From: Tissierella sp. P1
Lineage (GTDB): Bacteria > Bacillota > Clostridia > Tissierellales > Tissierellaceae
Direction of reading: 5' to 3'
DNA length: 64,000 bases
Assembly (NCBI RefSeq): GCF_002266425.1
Contig: NZ_NPMN01000018.1
Location: forward strand, 27,476-91,475
The translations under genes were made by a program, and so were the position numbers. The notes below the pieces were generated by a model. That model had not been told where the DNA came from and made no database searches. It saw only the letters and a program-made list of their open reading frames with translations. This document shows positions 38,772 to 48,104 of the stretch, piece by piece. Numbering within the stretch: the first letter of the stretch is position 1; the number at the start of each line of letters is the position of its first letter.

Positions 38772-40382
38772 CTACCTAGATAACTTCAGGTAGATCTCTA
38801 GTTCAAACTCATCAGGTTTATTATGCCATCTGCCATTTACAGTTTTACAATACACAGCTTTTTCCAATACTTCTTTGAGTAATTTATTCTTATCTGCAGG
38901 ATCATCTAATGTCCAATAGACCTTTATAATATTTTCTATCTTAGGAGCTAATGCTTCTTCATGCAATTCTTTATCTTCTTTTGAATTTATTTTCTTTAAT
39001 AACTTATTCTTATCTTTTTTTAGAGAATCTATTTTTGTAGATATTAGTTTAGATCTCTTCATAAATATTTCAGTAGAATATACTCCTTGTTCCAATAGGT
39101 CATACATATTATTCAACTGATTATTGAGAGTTTCTAATTCAGTATCTAAATCTTGTATAGCTTTATTAATTACTTCATTCTCTAAATTATCTTTTTTCTT
39201 TTCTTGCTTTTTATATTTTAATTTATGTTTTTTTAACCAAACTTCTAAAGAGTTTATTAATCTTTCTTCTACTAAATGGAGATGTGAGCTAACGTTAGTA
39301 CAAGTAGGACCATCACACATTAAAGTATCAGGATTTTTATTGCTATAGGGTCTTCTTTTTAATTTTCTACCGCACATTTTACATATGACTATTCCTGCGA
39401 GAGGATTCATTATTTTATATCTAGTTGGTACAGGTAGTGCTGGATTCTCTGAAAGATATTCTTGAGCTAAATTAAATACATTTTCATCAATAATGGGGGG
39501 GTGCAATCCTTTTACTAAAGTAATATCTTCTTCTTTTGCTCTAGGTCGCTCTATTATTATTTCACCATCAATAACTTTTTTAACTTGCGGTCTAAAACCA
39601 TCTTTAATCATTCCGACGTAAATTGGATTACTTAAAATTCCTCTGATAGTAGAAGTAGTCCAGTCGCCGCCTTTTCTAGTAGGTATCTTCATTTCATTTA
39701 AGTTATTAGCTATGATTGATATACCGATTCTTCCATATGCTCCGTTTTCTTGTAATTGACTTCTTGTATACCATTCATATATTAATTTAACTATTTTAGA
39801 TTCTTGAGGTATTGTATCTAAAGTATATCCTTTTTCATGTTGTAATTTGACTCTTTTATAGCCATAAGGAGCGACAGAATGGATGTACTTACCCTCTGAT
39901 ACAGATTGTTTCCTTCCACGTTGTAAACGTCTATTAGTAGTCTTGTACTCCCTCCTAGACATAAACAAACCAAACTCAAAGTATTCTTCATCAAATTCAT
40001 TGGAAGGATCATATATTTTCATAGGAGTAATTATTTTAGTATTGGAATATTTAAAGGTTTGAGCAACTATTCCTTGATCTATTGTGTCACCTCTTGCTAA
40101 ACGTTCTACTTCCATTACAAATACACCTTTTTTAGTACCGCTTTCAACAAGAGAAAGGACCTTTTGCATTTCAGGTCTTGATGCAATAGTCTCACCAGAT
40201 ACAACTTCTCTAAATATATTTTGTTCAGGTATGTATATTCCCATCTTATGAGACAATTCTGCAAGGATTTTCTCATGCCTTTTTAATGTTTCGCCTTCTC
40301 CACTTAGTTCTGCTTCTATATCTTTTCTAGATTTTCTTAGATACATCAAATAATCATCTGATATAGTAATGTTTTTAGTCAT
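38772..40382 (-). CDS. Large serine recombinase
   Basis: 536 aa. N-terminal resolvase/invertase domain with the catalytic Ser in YLMYLRKSRKD and the conserved ERLARG helix, then the recombinase domain (residues about 165-290), a zinc ribbon (CKMCGRKL with a later CDGPTC) and a long coiled coil (about 375-480) typical of phage integrases and skin recombinases. It is convergent with cotJC, 10 bp from its truncated end, the arrangement known for spoIVCA beside sigK in B. subtilis skin. It should catalyse integration and, with a directionality factor, excision. Confidence 0.93.
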   Translation of the reverse strand: MTKNITISDDYLMYLRKSRKDIEAELSGEGETLKRHEKILAELSHKMGIYIPEQNIFREVVSGETIASRPEMQKVLSLVESGTKKGVFVMEVERLARGDTIDQGIVAQTFKYSNTKIITPMKIYDPSNEFDEEYFEFGLFMSRREYKTTNRRLQRGRKQSVSEGKYIHSVAPYGYKRVKLQHEKGYTLDTIPQESKIVKLIYEWYTRSQLQENGAYGRIGISIIANNLNEMKIPTRKGGDWTTSTIRGILSNPIYVGMIKDGFRPQVKKVIDGEIIIERPRAKEEDITLVKGLHPPIIDENVFNLAQEYLSENPALPVPTRYKIMNPLAGIVICKMCGRKLKRRPYSNKNPDTLMCDGPTCTNVSSHLHLVEERLINSLEVWLKKHKLKYKKQEKKKDNLENEVINKAIQDLDTELETLNNQLNNMYDLLEQGVYSTEIFMKRSKLISTKIDSLKKDKNKLLKKINSKEDKELHEEALAPKIENIIKVYWTLDDPADKNKLLKEVLEKAVYCKTVNGRWHNKPDEFELEIYLKLSR

Positions 40383-40654
40383 AGATTCACCTTCTTTTTT
40401 TATTCAAAATTCTTTTTGATATTTATCTATACATGAAAAATTGTTCATGAATGTCTCTTTAGAATAAGCATTATTACAGTTATTATAGCATAAATAATTG
40501 AATGGGTAGCAAAATAAAAAGTAACCTTGAGTACATGATTCAAGATTGATTATTGGTACAAGTTATATTAGTATATAAGTAAGATTATTTAGATTGAATA
40601 AACATGGAATAATGGGGAATAAAATTAATATAGACTGTATAAGGAGGGGTGGTT

Positions 40655-41410
40655 ATGTATAAAGATAATTTTATTGACGATTATCTAGCGTGGTTAAGTC
40701 TAATATGACTGAAGAAAAATTAGATAATGGAATTATTGAGATTACTACTCCTTTTTTAGACAAGAATAATGATTATACGCAAATCTATGTTGAAAAAAAG
40801 AAAAGAATAGATTAATTTTATCTGATTACGGCTATATTGTAAATGAATTGAATATGCTTGGTGTAGAAATAAAGTCTACTAAGCGTAAAGAAATGATCCA
40901 AACAATTTTGAATCGTTTTGGAGTAAGGTTAGTAAATGAAACATTAAGTATTGAATGCAGTTTGTAAGATTATCCGAAAACAAAACATAGATTAATACAA
41001 GTCATGTTGGCTGTTGGTGATTTATTTTATTTATCAAGACCAATGTTGCATCTTTATTTTTCGAAGAAGTTGAAAATTTCTTTATTGCTAGTGATATTTA
41101 TTATATGTCTAATGTAAGTTTTACTGGAGTTGCTGGATATACACATAATTATGAATTTGCATTGCAAAAAAGTAAAAATAATCCAGAAAGGCTAATTAAG
41201 CTAGCAAATAATTTAACTAAGTCTATGGCAGAAAGTATATTGTTTGCATGGACTAATACTAGAGCAGTACGAAGCAAAGATTCAATTCTTTACACTTTCA
41301 TAAATGACAATAATAAAGTAAATGACAAATATATTAATGCTCTTGAGAGCTATGATGTAGTCCCAATTGCATGGTCCAATAGAAATCAATATTTAGATAA
41401 ATTAGCATAA
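40655..41410 (+). pseudogene. DUF1828/DUF1829 protein, multiply disrupted
   Basis: RBS AAGGAGGGG and ATG 40655. The reading frame must be shifted at about 40697 and 40800, passes an in-frame TAA at about 40966 (ECSL*DYPKTKHRL), and shifts again near 41045. Joined, it gives a DUF1828 N-terminal half (ITTPFLDKNNDYTQIYVEKK, RLILSDYGYIVNELNMLGVE) and a DUF1829 C-terminal half, open from 41105 (VSFTGVAGYTHNYEFALQKS). The family is common on mobile elements; its function is not known to me. Non-functional as read. Confidence 0.75.
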
Positions 41411-41441
41411 GACAGGATATTTTTTATCCTGTCTTTTTATA

Positions 41442-42647
41442 CTATGCCATTCTAAGAATTTGAAACATAGGTATTTTAGTAATATTGCAAAAGAGACAAA
41501 GATTTAAAAACGTAGTATCGTGAGAGGTTAAGTCCTCGAATAAGGATATATCAAAGTGAGGGTTAATACTTTTTATGATTTCATGGTCAAGAGGATATGC
41601 CCATGCTAGATTATATCCTTCTTTGTAAATATGTTTAAAATTGCTTAAAGCATCATATGGATCTATCAAATCAAAATTTAGATTTTCAAAACTATTTCTA
41701 TCAACCATAATAGATAGGATAGTATTGTTTTCTAAGTTTCCAATTTGAGTGTTTAAGATATTAGTTTGAGTATGTATTACTACAGTTTTTACTGGTAATA
41801 GACCAAAAATATTTCTAGCAATACGAATAGCAAAACCACAAATATATTGCTTAATTATTTCATAATAGGCAGTTTTAGTATAGTTTTTAATAGATCCTTT
41901 ACCAGTCTTTGTTAAAGTCATATACTGTTCAGGAATTATGCCTTCTATATTGATATCATACTGAATAGTAATAATATCTTTATCTGAAGTTTTAATATTA
42001 AAGGAATCTACGATTCCACCAAGATCACTCGAAAAGTTTATATCCTCTAGAAGAGTAATATATGCATCTAAATCACCAGCTAAAATTAATTTAGATAATT
42101 TATTCTGTTTTTCCCATATTTCATATGAATCTTTATCATTTTGTTTAGTAATAGCAACACTGTTTTCTAGTTTTTTCAATTGATTTTCTAACTTACTTTT
42201 AAATATCTTTTCTAGCAGATTTGGCTTATAAATTTCTAAATTTTTTATAGCTGCTATCTTATTAGGTCTTTGTTCACCAAAATTAAAAGGAGCAGGTTCA
42301 TTGCTTATGCTAAGTCAGTCATAATCATAGTCACATTCTTTATGAAGTGATGTAAGGTATTCAATTGCATCATTGAATTTTTCTGCTTTTTCATATGCCA
42401 AAGCATAGTCGTATGTATAGGTATTATTAGACGAATTTTTATAAGTGCTATTATTAGATCTAGAAGATGAACTTTCTGTGTAATATAAACCTGTACCAGG
42501 GATTCCTACAGAGGTCGTTCTTCTACCTGTTGTACTTACTGCATGCCTTATACCTTTTCCTCCAAAGCTAACGCTAGCACTCTTTTTACCCACATTTAAT
42601 CTTATTCTAGGGGCAATTTTAACACTCCTCCTGAATCTAAAGCCCAT
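41442..42647 (-). pseudogene. DUF4236 protein with in-frame TGA
   Basis: Starts GFRFRRSVKIAPRIRLNVGKK (DUF4236, residues 1-55), then a Ser-rich linker. At 42315-42317 a TGA interrupts the frame after KECDYDYD. The same frame then continues for 290 codons without another stop (LSISNEPAPFNFGEQRPNKI to FQILRMA). A TGG to TGA change is the simplest reading. The full protein would be 401 aa. Family function unknown; common in phage and plasmid DNA. RBS GGAGG upstream of 42647. Confidence 0.75.
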
Positions 42648-42739
42648 AATGCTACCTCCTTAGCAATAGCATATTATATCGAGCATCAGTTCTATCATAA
42701 GCTTAAAAAAATACTCAAATCTATAAATTTGAGCTAAAC

Positions 42740-43165
42740 CTATTTTATATTTATGTATTCCAAACTACCTTCTTCATGTGCTATTTGTTCTATGGTGTAG
42801 ATCCTTATGGATTGAAATATCTAAAAGTCTGAGAGCAAAGTAATCAGATTGCTTTTCTAATTTGCTTTTATTAATAAGTTTACTATTGTAAGCAGCTTTA
42901 TTTACTTCAGCATTAAGAATAGCATGTCCCAATTCATGTGCTAAAATAAATTTCTCATATTTATAAGGAAGGTCATCTCTAATAAATACAACCTCTAAGC
43001 CGAAATAACTTCTAATATAGAGTGCATCATTTCCTTGCAAGAGAGGATCATCCTTATCAATTCTTTTTATATTTAATGAATCATATATCTCAAAAATGTC
43101 TCTAGAGCAGCAATGATCTATTACCCCATATACATATTCATCTATTCATGATAAACTCATTTTGT
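42740..43165 (-). pseudogene. ImmA/IrrE-type metallopeptidase, disrupted at both ends
   Basis: Zincin motif HELGHAIL with downstream KQSDYFALRLL. In prophages such proteins cleave the repressor to induce excision or transfer. The intact core is 42774-43040. The upstream frame is open (EYVYGVIDHCCSRDIFEIYD) but a TGA at about 43155 separates it from a start. At the 3' end the frame shifts near 42790; corrected, it reads TIEQIAHEEGSLEYINIK with a stop at 42740. Its expected partner, the repressor, lies 800 bp away on the same strand. Confidence 0.75.
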
Positions 43166-43209
43166 CACATACCAATGAAAATCACTGAAGTACTTTTGCA
43201 GTTTGCTTT

Positions 43210-43555
43210 TTATATTTTAGTGTTAAATTTAATTTGTTTTATGTTTCTTCTTTGCTTTAGAAGTCTTTGTTTGATATCGTATATTTCTCTTTCAGTCTGA
43301 AACTCTTTATGTGTAAGGAAATCTAAATCTCTGGATACTTTATTTAATTTATTACCAATGGCGACATGATTAGTAGTATTAGTACCCTCTATTTTAATTA
43401 ATTTATCTTCCAGATTATCAAATCTTTCATTAGTTTCTTCTCTAAATCCTCTTAATTCTTCTTTTACTCCCATTACCTCATTCTAATTCTTTAAGTCCTT
43501 CCTGCATTTCAGCATACATCTTAGTCATTAATTCAAATACTTGGTTATTGTCCAT
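43210..43555 (-). pseudogene. Small coiled-coil phage-type protein, frameshifted
   Basis: RBS AGGAGAAG and ATG 43555 start MDNNQVFELMTKMYAEMQEG. The frame breaks after about 25 codons and resumes as NEVMGVKEELRGFREETNER. The whole protein is heptad-rich (NERFDNLEDKLIKIEG, KLNKVSRDLDFL) and resembles the next gene. Function unknown. Confidence 0.6.
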
Positions 43556-43582
43556 TTTGCTTCTCCTTTTTATAATTTATTA

Positions 43583-43906
43583 TCACTTAGTTTTATATTT
43601 TCTCGCAGCCTTGATTTTAGCTATGTCTCTCCAATTTTCTGCGGTATTTATTTCAACTCTACTTATAGAATGTTTCATATCTATTAATTCTCTAATAAAA
43701 TCAAGATGTCTATTTGCATTTTTTACATCAATATCGTCTAATTTGTTTTCTATTTTATCCAATTTTGTAACAGTTTCTTCTTTAAATTCAGTTAAAATTG
43801 CAGTTTGTTCGCTTACTAAATTTAACTCAACTTTAATATCTTTAATATCAGTTTCCATAGATTCAAATTTACTTAATAATAATTCTAATAGTTCTCTATC
43901 AGTCAT
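43583..43906 (-). CDS. Small coiled-coil protein of phage type
   Basis: 107 aa, RBS AGGAGG. Almost entirely predicted coiled coil (LLLSKFESMETDIKDIKVELN, KLDKIENKLDDID). Similar in design to the gene downstream. Function not known. Confidence 0.65.
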   Translation of the reverse strand: MTDRELLELLLSKFESMETDIKDIKVELNLVSEQTAILTEFKEETVTKLDKIENKLDDIDVKNANRHLDFIRELIDMKHSISRVEINTAENWRDIAKIKAARKYKTK

Positions 43907-43966
43907 TAATCATTCCTCCTTATTTTATATTTATCTTGTCAAACTCATTTTATAATTTATTATTCA

Positions 43967-44428
43967 CTACTTCTTATATTTATAACTAACCATTTTCATC
44001 TGTTCTAATAAAGCATTAGCAAACTCTAAAATCTCATTATCATCTAATTTATCAGCATCAAATCCCCCAGAACCAAATATTTGATGTTTATTTACATATG
44101 CACGAGCTTCATTTGCATTGGTGAATTCTTCAGGAATAATATCTTCTTCACGTTGGTTTATATTTTGACCATCAGTGTTCTGTATTACTATATCTGTATA
44201 TCCCGCTAGCGGTAATAAAGCATTAATATCTAAATTATAAGCATCGGAAATTAATTTTAAAGTATCTATAGTTGGCTTAATAGGGGCATTACTACGTGGA
44301 TCTTTAGCTTTTTCTAATATTGATAGGTAATTATGGCTCACACCTATTAGTTCACCTGCATCTCGAAGTGAAAGACCCAAATTATTTCTTTTATTTTGTA
44401 GAATTGTACCTAATTTAATTAAATCCAT
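43967..44428 (-). CDS. Prophage-type XRE repressor
   Basis: 153 aa. N-terminal HTH_XRE (LGLSLRDAGELIGVSHNYLSILEKA) and a C-terminal part of the kind cleaved or bound by ImmA/IrrE. Divergent from a Cro-like gene; the 167-bp gap holds operator-like inverted repeats. It probably keeps the element's early genes off. Confidence 0.85.
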   Translation of the reverse strand: MDLIKLGTILQNKRNNLGLSLRDAGELIGVSHNYLSILEKAKDPRSNAPIKPTIDTLKLISDAYNLDINALLPLAGYTDIVIQNTDGQNINQREEDIIPEEFTNANEARAYVNKHQIFGSGGFDADKLDDNEILEFANALLEQMKMVSYKYKK

Positions 44429-44539
44429 ACATTCACCTACTCATTATCTGTTTTTATATTTTAGCATTGCTTTTGATTATATTGTAATACATATTTTACA
44501 TTTATTTTTAAATATTATAAAAAAAACAGTAAAACATAC

Positions 44540-44571
44540 TTGACATACAGTAACACAAGTGTTGCAATAAT
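44540..44571 (+). promoter_or_regulatory. Promoter of the cro-like gene with operator
   Basis: TTGACA -35 (44540-44545), AATAAT -10-like box (about 44566-44571), and the inverted repeat AACAC-AA-GTGTT between them. A related site, GTAACACTGGTATTAC, occurs at about 44783-44798, just after the cro-like gene. Confidence 0.55.
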
Positions 44572-44595
44572 AATTGTAAAGGAGGTATTACAAAG

Positions 44596-44787
44596 ATGAA
44601 TAATATAGTTAGAAGGTTAAGGATAAAGAAGAATATGAGTCAAGAAGAACTTGCAACGCAAGCAAATACAACAAGACAGACTATTATAAGGATAGGAAAG
44701 GGTGAAAAACCAAGTTTTGATGTTGCAATGAACATTTCTAAAGTATTTGATAAAGCGGTAAATGAAATTTTTTTAACAGCACAGTAA
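44596..44787 (+). CDS. Cro-like HTH_XRE protein
   Basis: 63 aa single HTH domain (MSQEELATQANTTRQTIIRIGKGEKPS). RBS AAAGGAGG. Divergent from the repressor; first gene of the early rightward operon of the element. Confidence 0.82.
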   Translation: MNNIVRRLRIKKNMSQEELATQANTTRQTIIRIGKGEKPSFDVAMNISKVFDKAVNEIFLTAQ

Positions 44788-44834
44788 CACTGGTATTACA
44801 GAAAAGGACTATACAGCGGAGGAGGTGAGAAAGG

Positions 44835-45020
44835 ATGGAAGACAGAAAAAATATCAAAAACATAAAAGACATAGCAACGAAAGAATTAATAGAAGAGCTT
44901 AGAAATCGCAATGGAGTTAAAGAACTCATAGCTGAACCTTATGATTCATTCAAAATTATGGTAAAGGAACAAATACTGGAAGAGACAGGTCCAGCTATAA
45001 TCTTAGTGGTCATAGATTAG
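44835..45020 (+). CDS. Small phage protein, BC1881-like
   Basis: 61 aa. Pattern IKDIATKELIEELRNRNGVKE...GPAIILVVID is common in early regions of Firmicutes prophages. RBS GGAGGTGAG. Function unknown. Confidence 0.65.
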   Translation: MEDRKNIKNIKDIATKELIEELRNRNGVKELIAEPYDSFKIMVKEQILEETGPAIILVVID

Positions 45021-45220
45021 CCAATTTTTTTGTACCTATAACTGTTTTTAATGTGAGCATAGTGGTATTGACCTTTTGAACTGGCATTCATTAGCCCAGA
45101 GTGAATTGACGCAGGAACATTATAATAATCATATGTTCTACTATGAAATTCAATCCTTAGGGTTTGAGTATTAGGATCATATCCTACTGCCCTTAAATTA
45201 GATGAAGATACTGGTACCAT
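45017..45220 (-). CDS. KTSC-domain protein
   Basis: 67 aa. The motif SSSNLRAVGYDPNTQTLRIEF and YDYYNVPASIHSGLMNASSKG matches the KTSC domain, a small fold often seen in phages and near lysyl-tRNA-synthetase-like genes. Convergent with the preceding gene, overlapping it by 4 bp. Confidence 0.78.
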   Translation of the reverse strand: MVPVSSSNLRAVGYDPNTQTLRIEFHSRTYDYYNVPASIHSGLMNASSKGQYHYAHIKNSYRYKKIG

Positions 45221-45314
45221 TTGTATTATTATCCCCCCTGTACAATATATTGTGTGAACAAAAGTTCATGTTCAAATATATTGTATCTAACATAAAGTAG
45301 AGTGTTAATAAAAG

Positions 45315-45520
45315 ATGGCAGATTTTGGAGAAATATTAAAGGTAGAAAGAGAAAGACAAGGGATATCACAAAGACAATTAGCAAGAATGATAGGCTGTAC
45401 TGGAAGAGCAATAGGATATTGGGAAGAAGGTAAAAGAATCCGAAGTATTGTAATGGGGATAAAGCATTAAAAGTATTAGGTGTTGAATTTAAAATAGGAG
45501 AGGATAGAAAACAACAATAA
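45315..45520 (+). pseudogene. Small HTH protein, frameshifted
   Basis: ATG 45315 starts MADFGEILKVERERQGISQR, a HTH_XRE with QLARMIGCTGRAIGYWEEGKR. The frame is lost at about 45440, and one base restores the tail NGDKALKVLGVEFKIGED to stop 45520. Probably an early phage regulator. Confidence 0.65.
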
Positions 45521-45572
45521 ATAGCATAGGACAAATTTACTCCGACATAAGCTATACAAAGGGGTTGGTAGT

Positions 45573-45803
45573 ATGGAAGAAAGAATTAAACCAGTAGTAG
45601 AAAATGAGCCAGTAGAAGTAATGAAAATAGAAAACACTACAATAAAGATATTTATATCTGAATTTGCATATAAGACTGATGAAGAGGTAGAAGAGAGTGA
45701 ATATAGAATGGGTGACATATGGGTAGATGCCTATTTGAATGGAAGGTATGATGCTGAGATGTTGGAGAAATTAGGACCCTTTGAAATGATAAAGATAGCT
45801 TAA
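45573..45803 (+). CDS. Hypothetical phage-type protein
   Basis: 76 aa acidic protein, ATG 45573 (weak RBS GGGGTTGG). No recognised family. Early operon of the element. Confidence 0.5.
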   Translation: MEERIKPVVENEPVEVMKIENTTIKIFISEFAYKTDEEVEESEYRMGDIWVDAYLNGRYDAEMLEKLGPFEMIKIA

Positions 45804-45819
45804 AAGGAGAGTGAAAAAG

Positions 45820-46071
45820 GTGAAAGCTGAAGAATTATTGTCAATTGACTTTAGCAAATATAGAAAAATAAAGCTAGATAGAGTATTTGTAAATATCGAA
45901 AATGCAAAAGTAGTTGTTGAAAAGAGTGATTTTGAAAATATTGTTGTAGAAGTATTTATTAATAACGAGATTATAGTTCGTACTTATTATAACAATTATG
46001 ATGAAGTTGCGATAAAAGAATTTGACGATAAAAACCTAGAAATATCAAGAAAGGAGGGAAGGAAGGGATGA
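45820..46071 (+). CDS. Hypothetical phage-type protein
   Basis: GTG 45820 lies 9 nt after GGAGAG and is preferred over GTG 45811, which touches the RBS. 83 aa with beta-strand-like alternation (FVNIENAKVVVEKSDFENIVVEVF). No recognised family. Confidence 0.5.
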   Translation: MKAEELLSIDFSKYRKIKLDRVFVNIENAKVVVEKSDFENIVVEVFINNEIIVRTYYNNYDEVAIKEFDDKNLEISRKEGRKG

Positions 46072-46231
46072 AACAAATTAGATTAATTAGTTTCATATGT
46101 AGGGTAGAGGATTTAACTACTCGATTAAACGAGTAATGGGAAAAGCTAGAAAAGATTAAAAAAGAAAAGGAAAAGAAAACAGCTTAGTTACTTCATTAGT
46201 TAAATTTTATCACGAAAAGAGGTGAAATTAA

Positions 46232-46666
46232 ATGAATAAAAGTTGCAAAAACATATATCAATTAGCTAGAAATGTTGCAGGTTTAACTCAAATAGAAGCA
46301 GTTGAACTACTTAGTGTGAGTTTACGAACCCTAGGAGGATATGAGGCCCTCAATCCTATTCCTCACTCAGATATAGTACATGCTATGGTAGAAATTTATG
46401 GTACTAAGTGGCTAGGATATGAACACTTAAGATTATCTACACAACTAGGAAAGCAAGTATTACCACCAATTAATATTGATGATATAGCTAAATCAGTTTT
46501 AGTTCTCCAGAAAGAATCCAGTGATGTAGAAGAAGTAAAAAACTGCATGGTCAAGATAGCTTGTGGCGGAAAGATAGACAAGCATGAAGAAAGAAGGTGG
46601 AATGAAGTAACAAAAGAAGTATTTGAAATGGCAGGAGCAGCACTTTCAGTAGTATTTTCAAGATAA
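46232..46666 (+). CDS. HTH-type phage regulator
   Basis: 144 aa, RBS AAGAGGTG. N-terminal HTH (LARNVAGLTQIEAVELLSVSLRTLGGYE), then a helical domain. Resembles regulators found before the replication genes of Firmicutes phages. Confidence 0.68.
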   Translation: MNKSCKNIYQLARNVAGLTQIEAVELLSVSLRTLGGYEALNPIPHSDIVHAMVEIYGTKWLGYEHLRLSTQLGKQVLPPINIDDIAKSVLVLQKESSDVEEVKNCMVKIACGGKIDKHEERRWNEVTKEVFEMAGAALSVVFSR

Positions 46667-46681
46667 GGAGGGACAAGTAAA

Positions 46682-46876
46682 ATGGATAAGTGTTTTGCAG
46701 ACAATGGCAATAAATGTACAATTTTAAGAACTAAAAATTGTAAAGGTTGTAAATTCTATAAAACTCAAAAGCAAGCAGAAGAAAGCGAAAAGAAGGCAAT
46801 GAACCGTATCGAATCCTTAGATACACATATGAGAAACAACATTATAAATGTTTATTTCTTAGGAGGATTCAGATAA
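46682..46876 (+). CDS. Small cysteine-rich phage protein
   Basis: 64 aa. Starts MDKCFADNGNKCTIL, with a second Cys pair in NCKGCKFYK, a likely zinc knuckle. RBS AGGAGG. A hairpin (GAGCTCTCAGACGGCCATCTGAAAAGCTC region, 46901-46933) follows. Confidence 0.6.
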   Translation: MDKCFADNGNKCTILRTKNCKGCKFYKTQKQAEESEKKAMNRIESLDTHMRNNIINVYFLGGFR

Positions 46877-46996
46877 TGCCTAGGAAAAACAAATTAAAAA
46901 AAAGAGCTCTCAGACGGCCATCTGAAAAGCTCAAGGAACTAATAAAACATTATTCCTCTCTATTATAGCATAGAGGGAGTGAGGAGGTAAATAAAA

Positions 46997-47158
46997 ATGT
47001 CAGATATTTGTTTAAGATGTGGTAGAGCATTAAAAAGTAAAGAATCAGCTAAAAGAGGTTATGGCTCATATTGTTATAAAAAGATAAAAGCAGAAGAGAA
47101 AGAGCGTGATGAAGTTCAGAAATTTAATGAAGTAATGGAAGAAATAAAGGTCAGATAA
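46997..47158 (+). CDS. Small zinc-ribbon phage protein
   Basis: 53 aa, RBS GAGGAGG. MSDICLRCGRALKSKESAKR followed by GYGSYCYKKI: a four-residue Cys zinc site (CxxC...C) of the kind found in many phage replication regions. Confidence 0.65.
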   Translation: MSDICLRCGRALKSKESAKRGYGSYCYKKIKAEEKERDEVQKFNEVMEEIKVR

Positions 47159-47192
47159 ATTTTGTAGATGAACTAAGAAGGAAGTGTTCATA

Positions 47193-47339
47193 ATGAAATG
47201 TCCTAGATGTTATAAGGAAGTTGGAAAATTAAAAAAGAATAAGCTGTATAGTTGCCAATGTGGAGCCGAATTACTAGCAGTTGAAATAAATAAGAAGTTA
47301 GTAGTAGAAGATCTAAGTAAAGATAAGGGGGAAAAGTAA
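47193..47339 (+). CDS. Small zinc-ribbon phage protein
   Basis: 48 aa. MKCPRCYKEVGKLKK and LYSCQCGAELLAVE give two Cys pairs. RBS AGAAGGAAG. Its stop codon overlaps the next start (TAAATG). Confidence 0.65.
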   Translation: MKCPRCYKEVGKLKKNKLYSCQCGAELLAVEINKKLVVEDLSKDKGEK

Positions 47340-47633
47340 ATGATAAAAGAAAGATTACTAGTATCACCAAATAAGATAGAAGAAATGAAGATTAGGTTAC
47401 TAGGTAAACAGCAAGAGTTAGAAGATACTAAAACAGATATGAAGATTTGGGAATTAACTGAAATGAACGAAATATCTAATGAATTAGACGATAAAGGAAA
47501 GGCTGTATATTCAAACGATACTAAGAGGCAAGCAGAGTTACAAAGTAGAAAGAATGATTCGCGCGCATATGAAGAATTATATGTAAAATCAAGAACATTA
47601 GAAGATGAAATATCTCATATTACATTCAAATAG
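47340..47633 (+). CDS. Hypothetical phage-type coiled-coil protein
   Basis: 97 aa, highly charged and helical (KIRLLGKQQELEDTKTDMKI). Located just before the ERF annealing protein. RBS AAGGGGGA. Confidence 0.55.
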   Translation: MIKERLLVSPNKIEEMKIRLLGKQQELEDTKTDMKIWELTEMNEISNELDDKGKAVYSNDTKRQAELQSRKNDSRAYEELYVKSRTLEDEISHITFK

Positions 47634-47693
47634 AAAAATTATTCAATGAGCAATCAAACCTTAGAGCCATCTGTAGATTGGAGGATGCAGACA

Positions 47694-48104
47694 ATGAATA
47701 AATCGGATAGCATTACTGAATTGGCAAAGGTCTTAGCAACGTTTCAAGGGGAGATAAAGAATCTAAGTAATACTGCTACTAATCCATATTATAAGTCAAA
47801 ATATGCACCTTTAAATGATGTACTAAATTTAGTTAGACCTTTGTTATCTGAAAATGGATTATCAGTTGTACAAGCTGCCTCAGGAGGCGGAGAGAACATA
47901 GTGGTTACTACAACATTAATACATGAATCAGGGGAATGGATGGAATTTCCTTCCCTAGTTCTTAAATCAGACAAAGCGACAGCTCAAGGAGCAGGTTCAG
48001 CTATAACCTATGCAAGAAGATACGCATTATCAGCGGTATTAGGAATTTTAAGTGAGGATGATGATGATGGAAACAACTCAGAACCAACAGTAGAAAACAG
48101 ATAA
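47694..48104 (+). CDS. ERF-family single-strand annealing protein
   Basis: ATG 47694 with RBS TGGAGGA gives MNKSDSITELAKVLATFQGE, the usual ERF N terminus; the longer frame from 47646 lacks an RBS. Core QGAGSAITYARRYALSAVLGI is the family signature. It mediates phage recombination. The C terminus (DDDDGNNSEPTVENR) is short: the sequence then passes straight into the DnaB linker, so DNA between them is missing. Confidence 0.85.
   Translation: MNKSDSITELAKVLATFQGEIKNLSNTATNPYYKSKYAPLNDVLNLVRPLLSENGLSVVQAASGGGENIVVTTTLIHESGEWMEFPSLVLKSDKATAQGAGSAITYARRYALSAVLGILSEDDDDGNNSEPTVENR

Noticed and set aside
42315..42317. Selenocysteine codon in the DUF4236 gene
   Set aside because: No known selenoprotein family, and no plausible SECIS hairpin was seen directly downstream; a TGG to TGA substitution is simpler.
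43548..43955. Plus-strand ORF over the coiled-coil genes
   Set aside because: It is the antisense of two coiled-coil genes with good RBSs; its hydrophobic composition is a side effect of antisense Lys/Glu codons.
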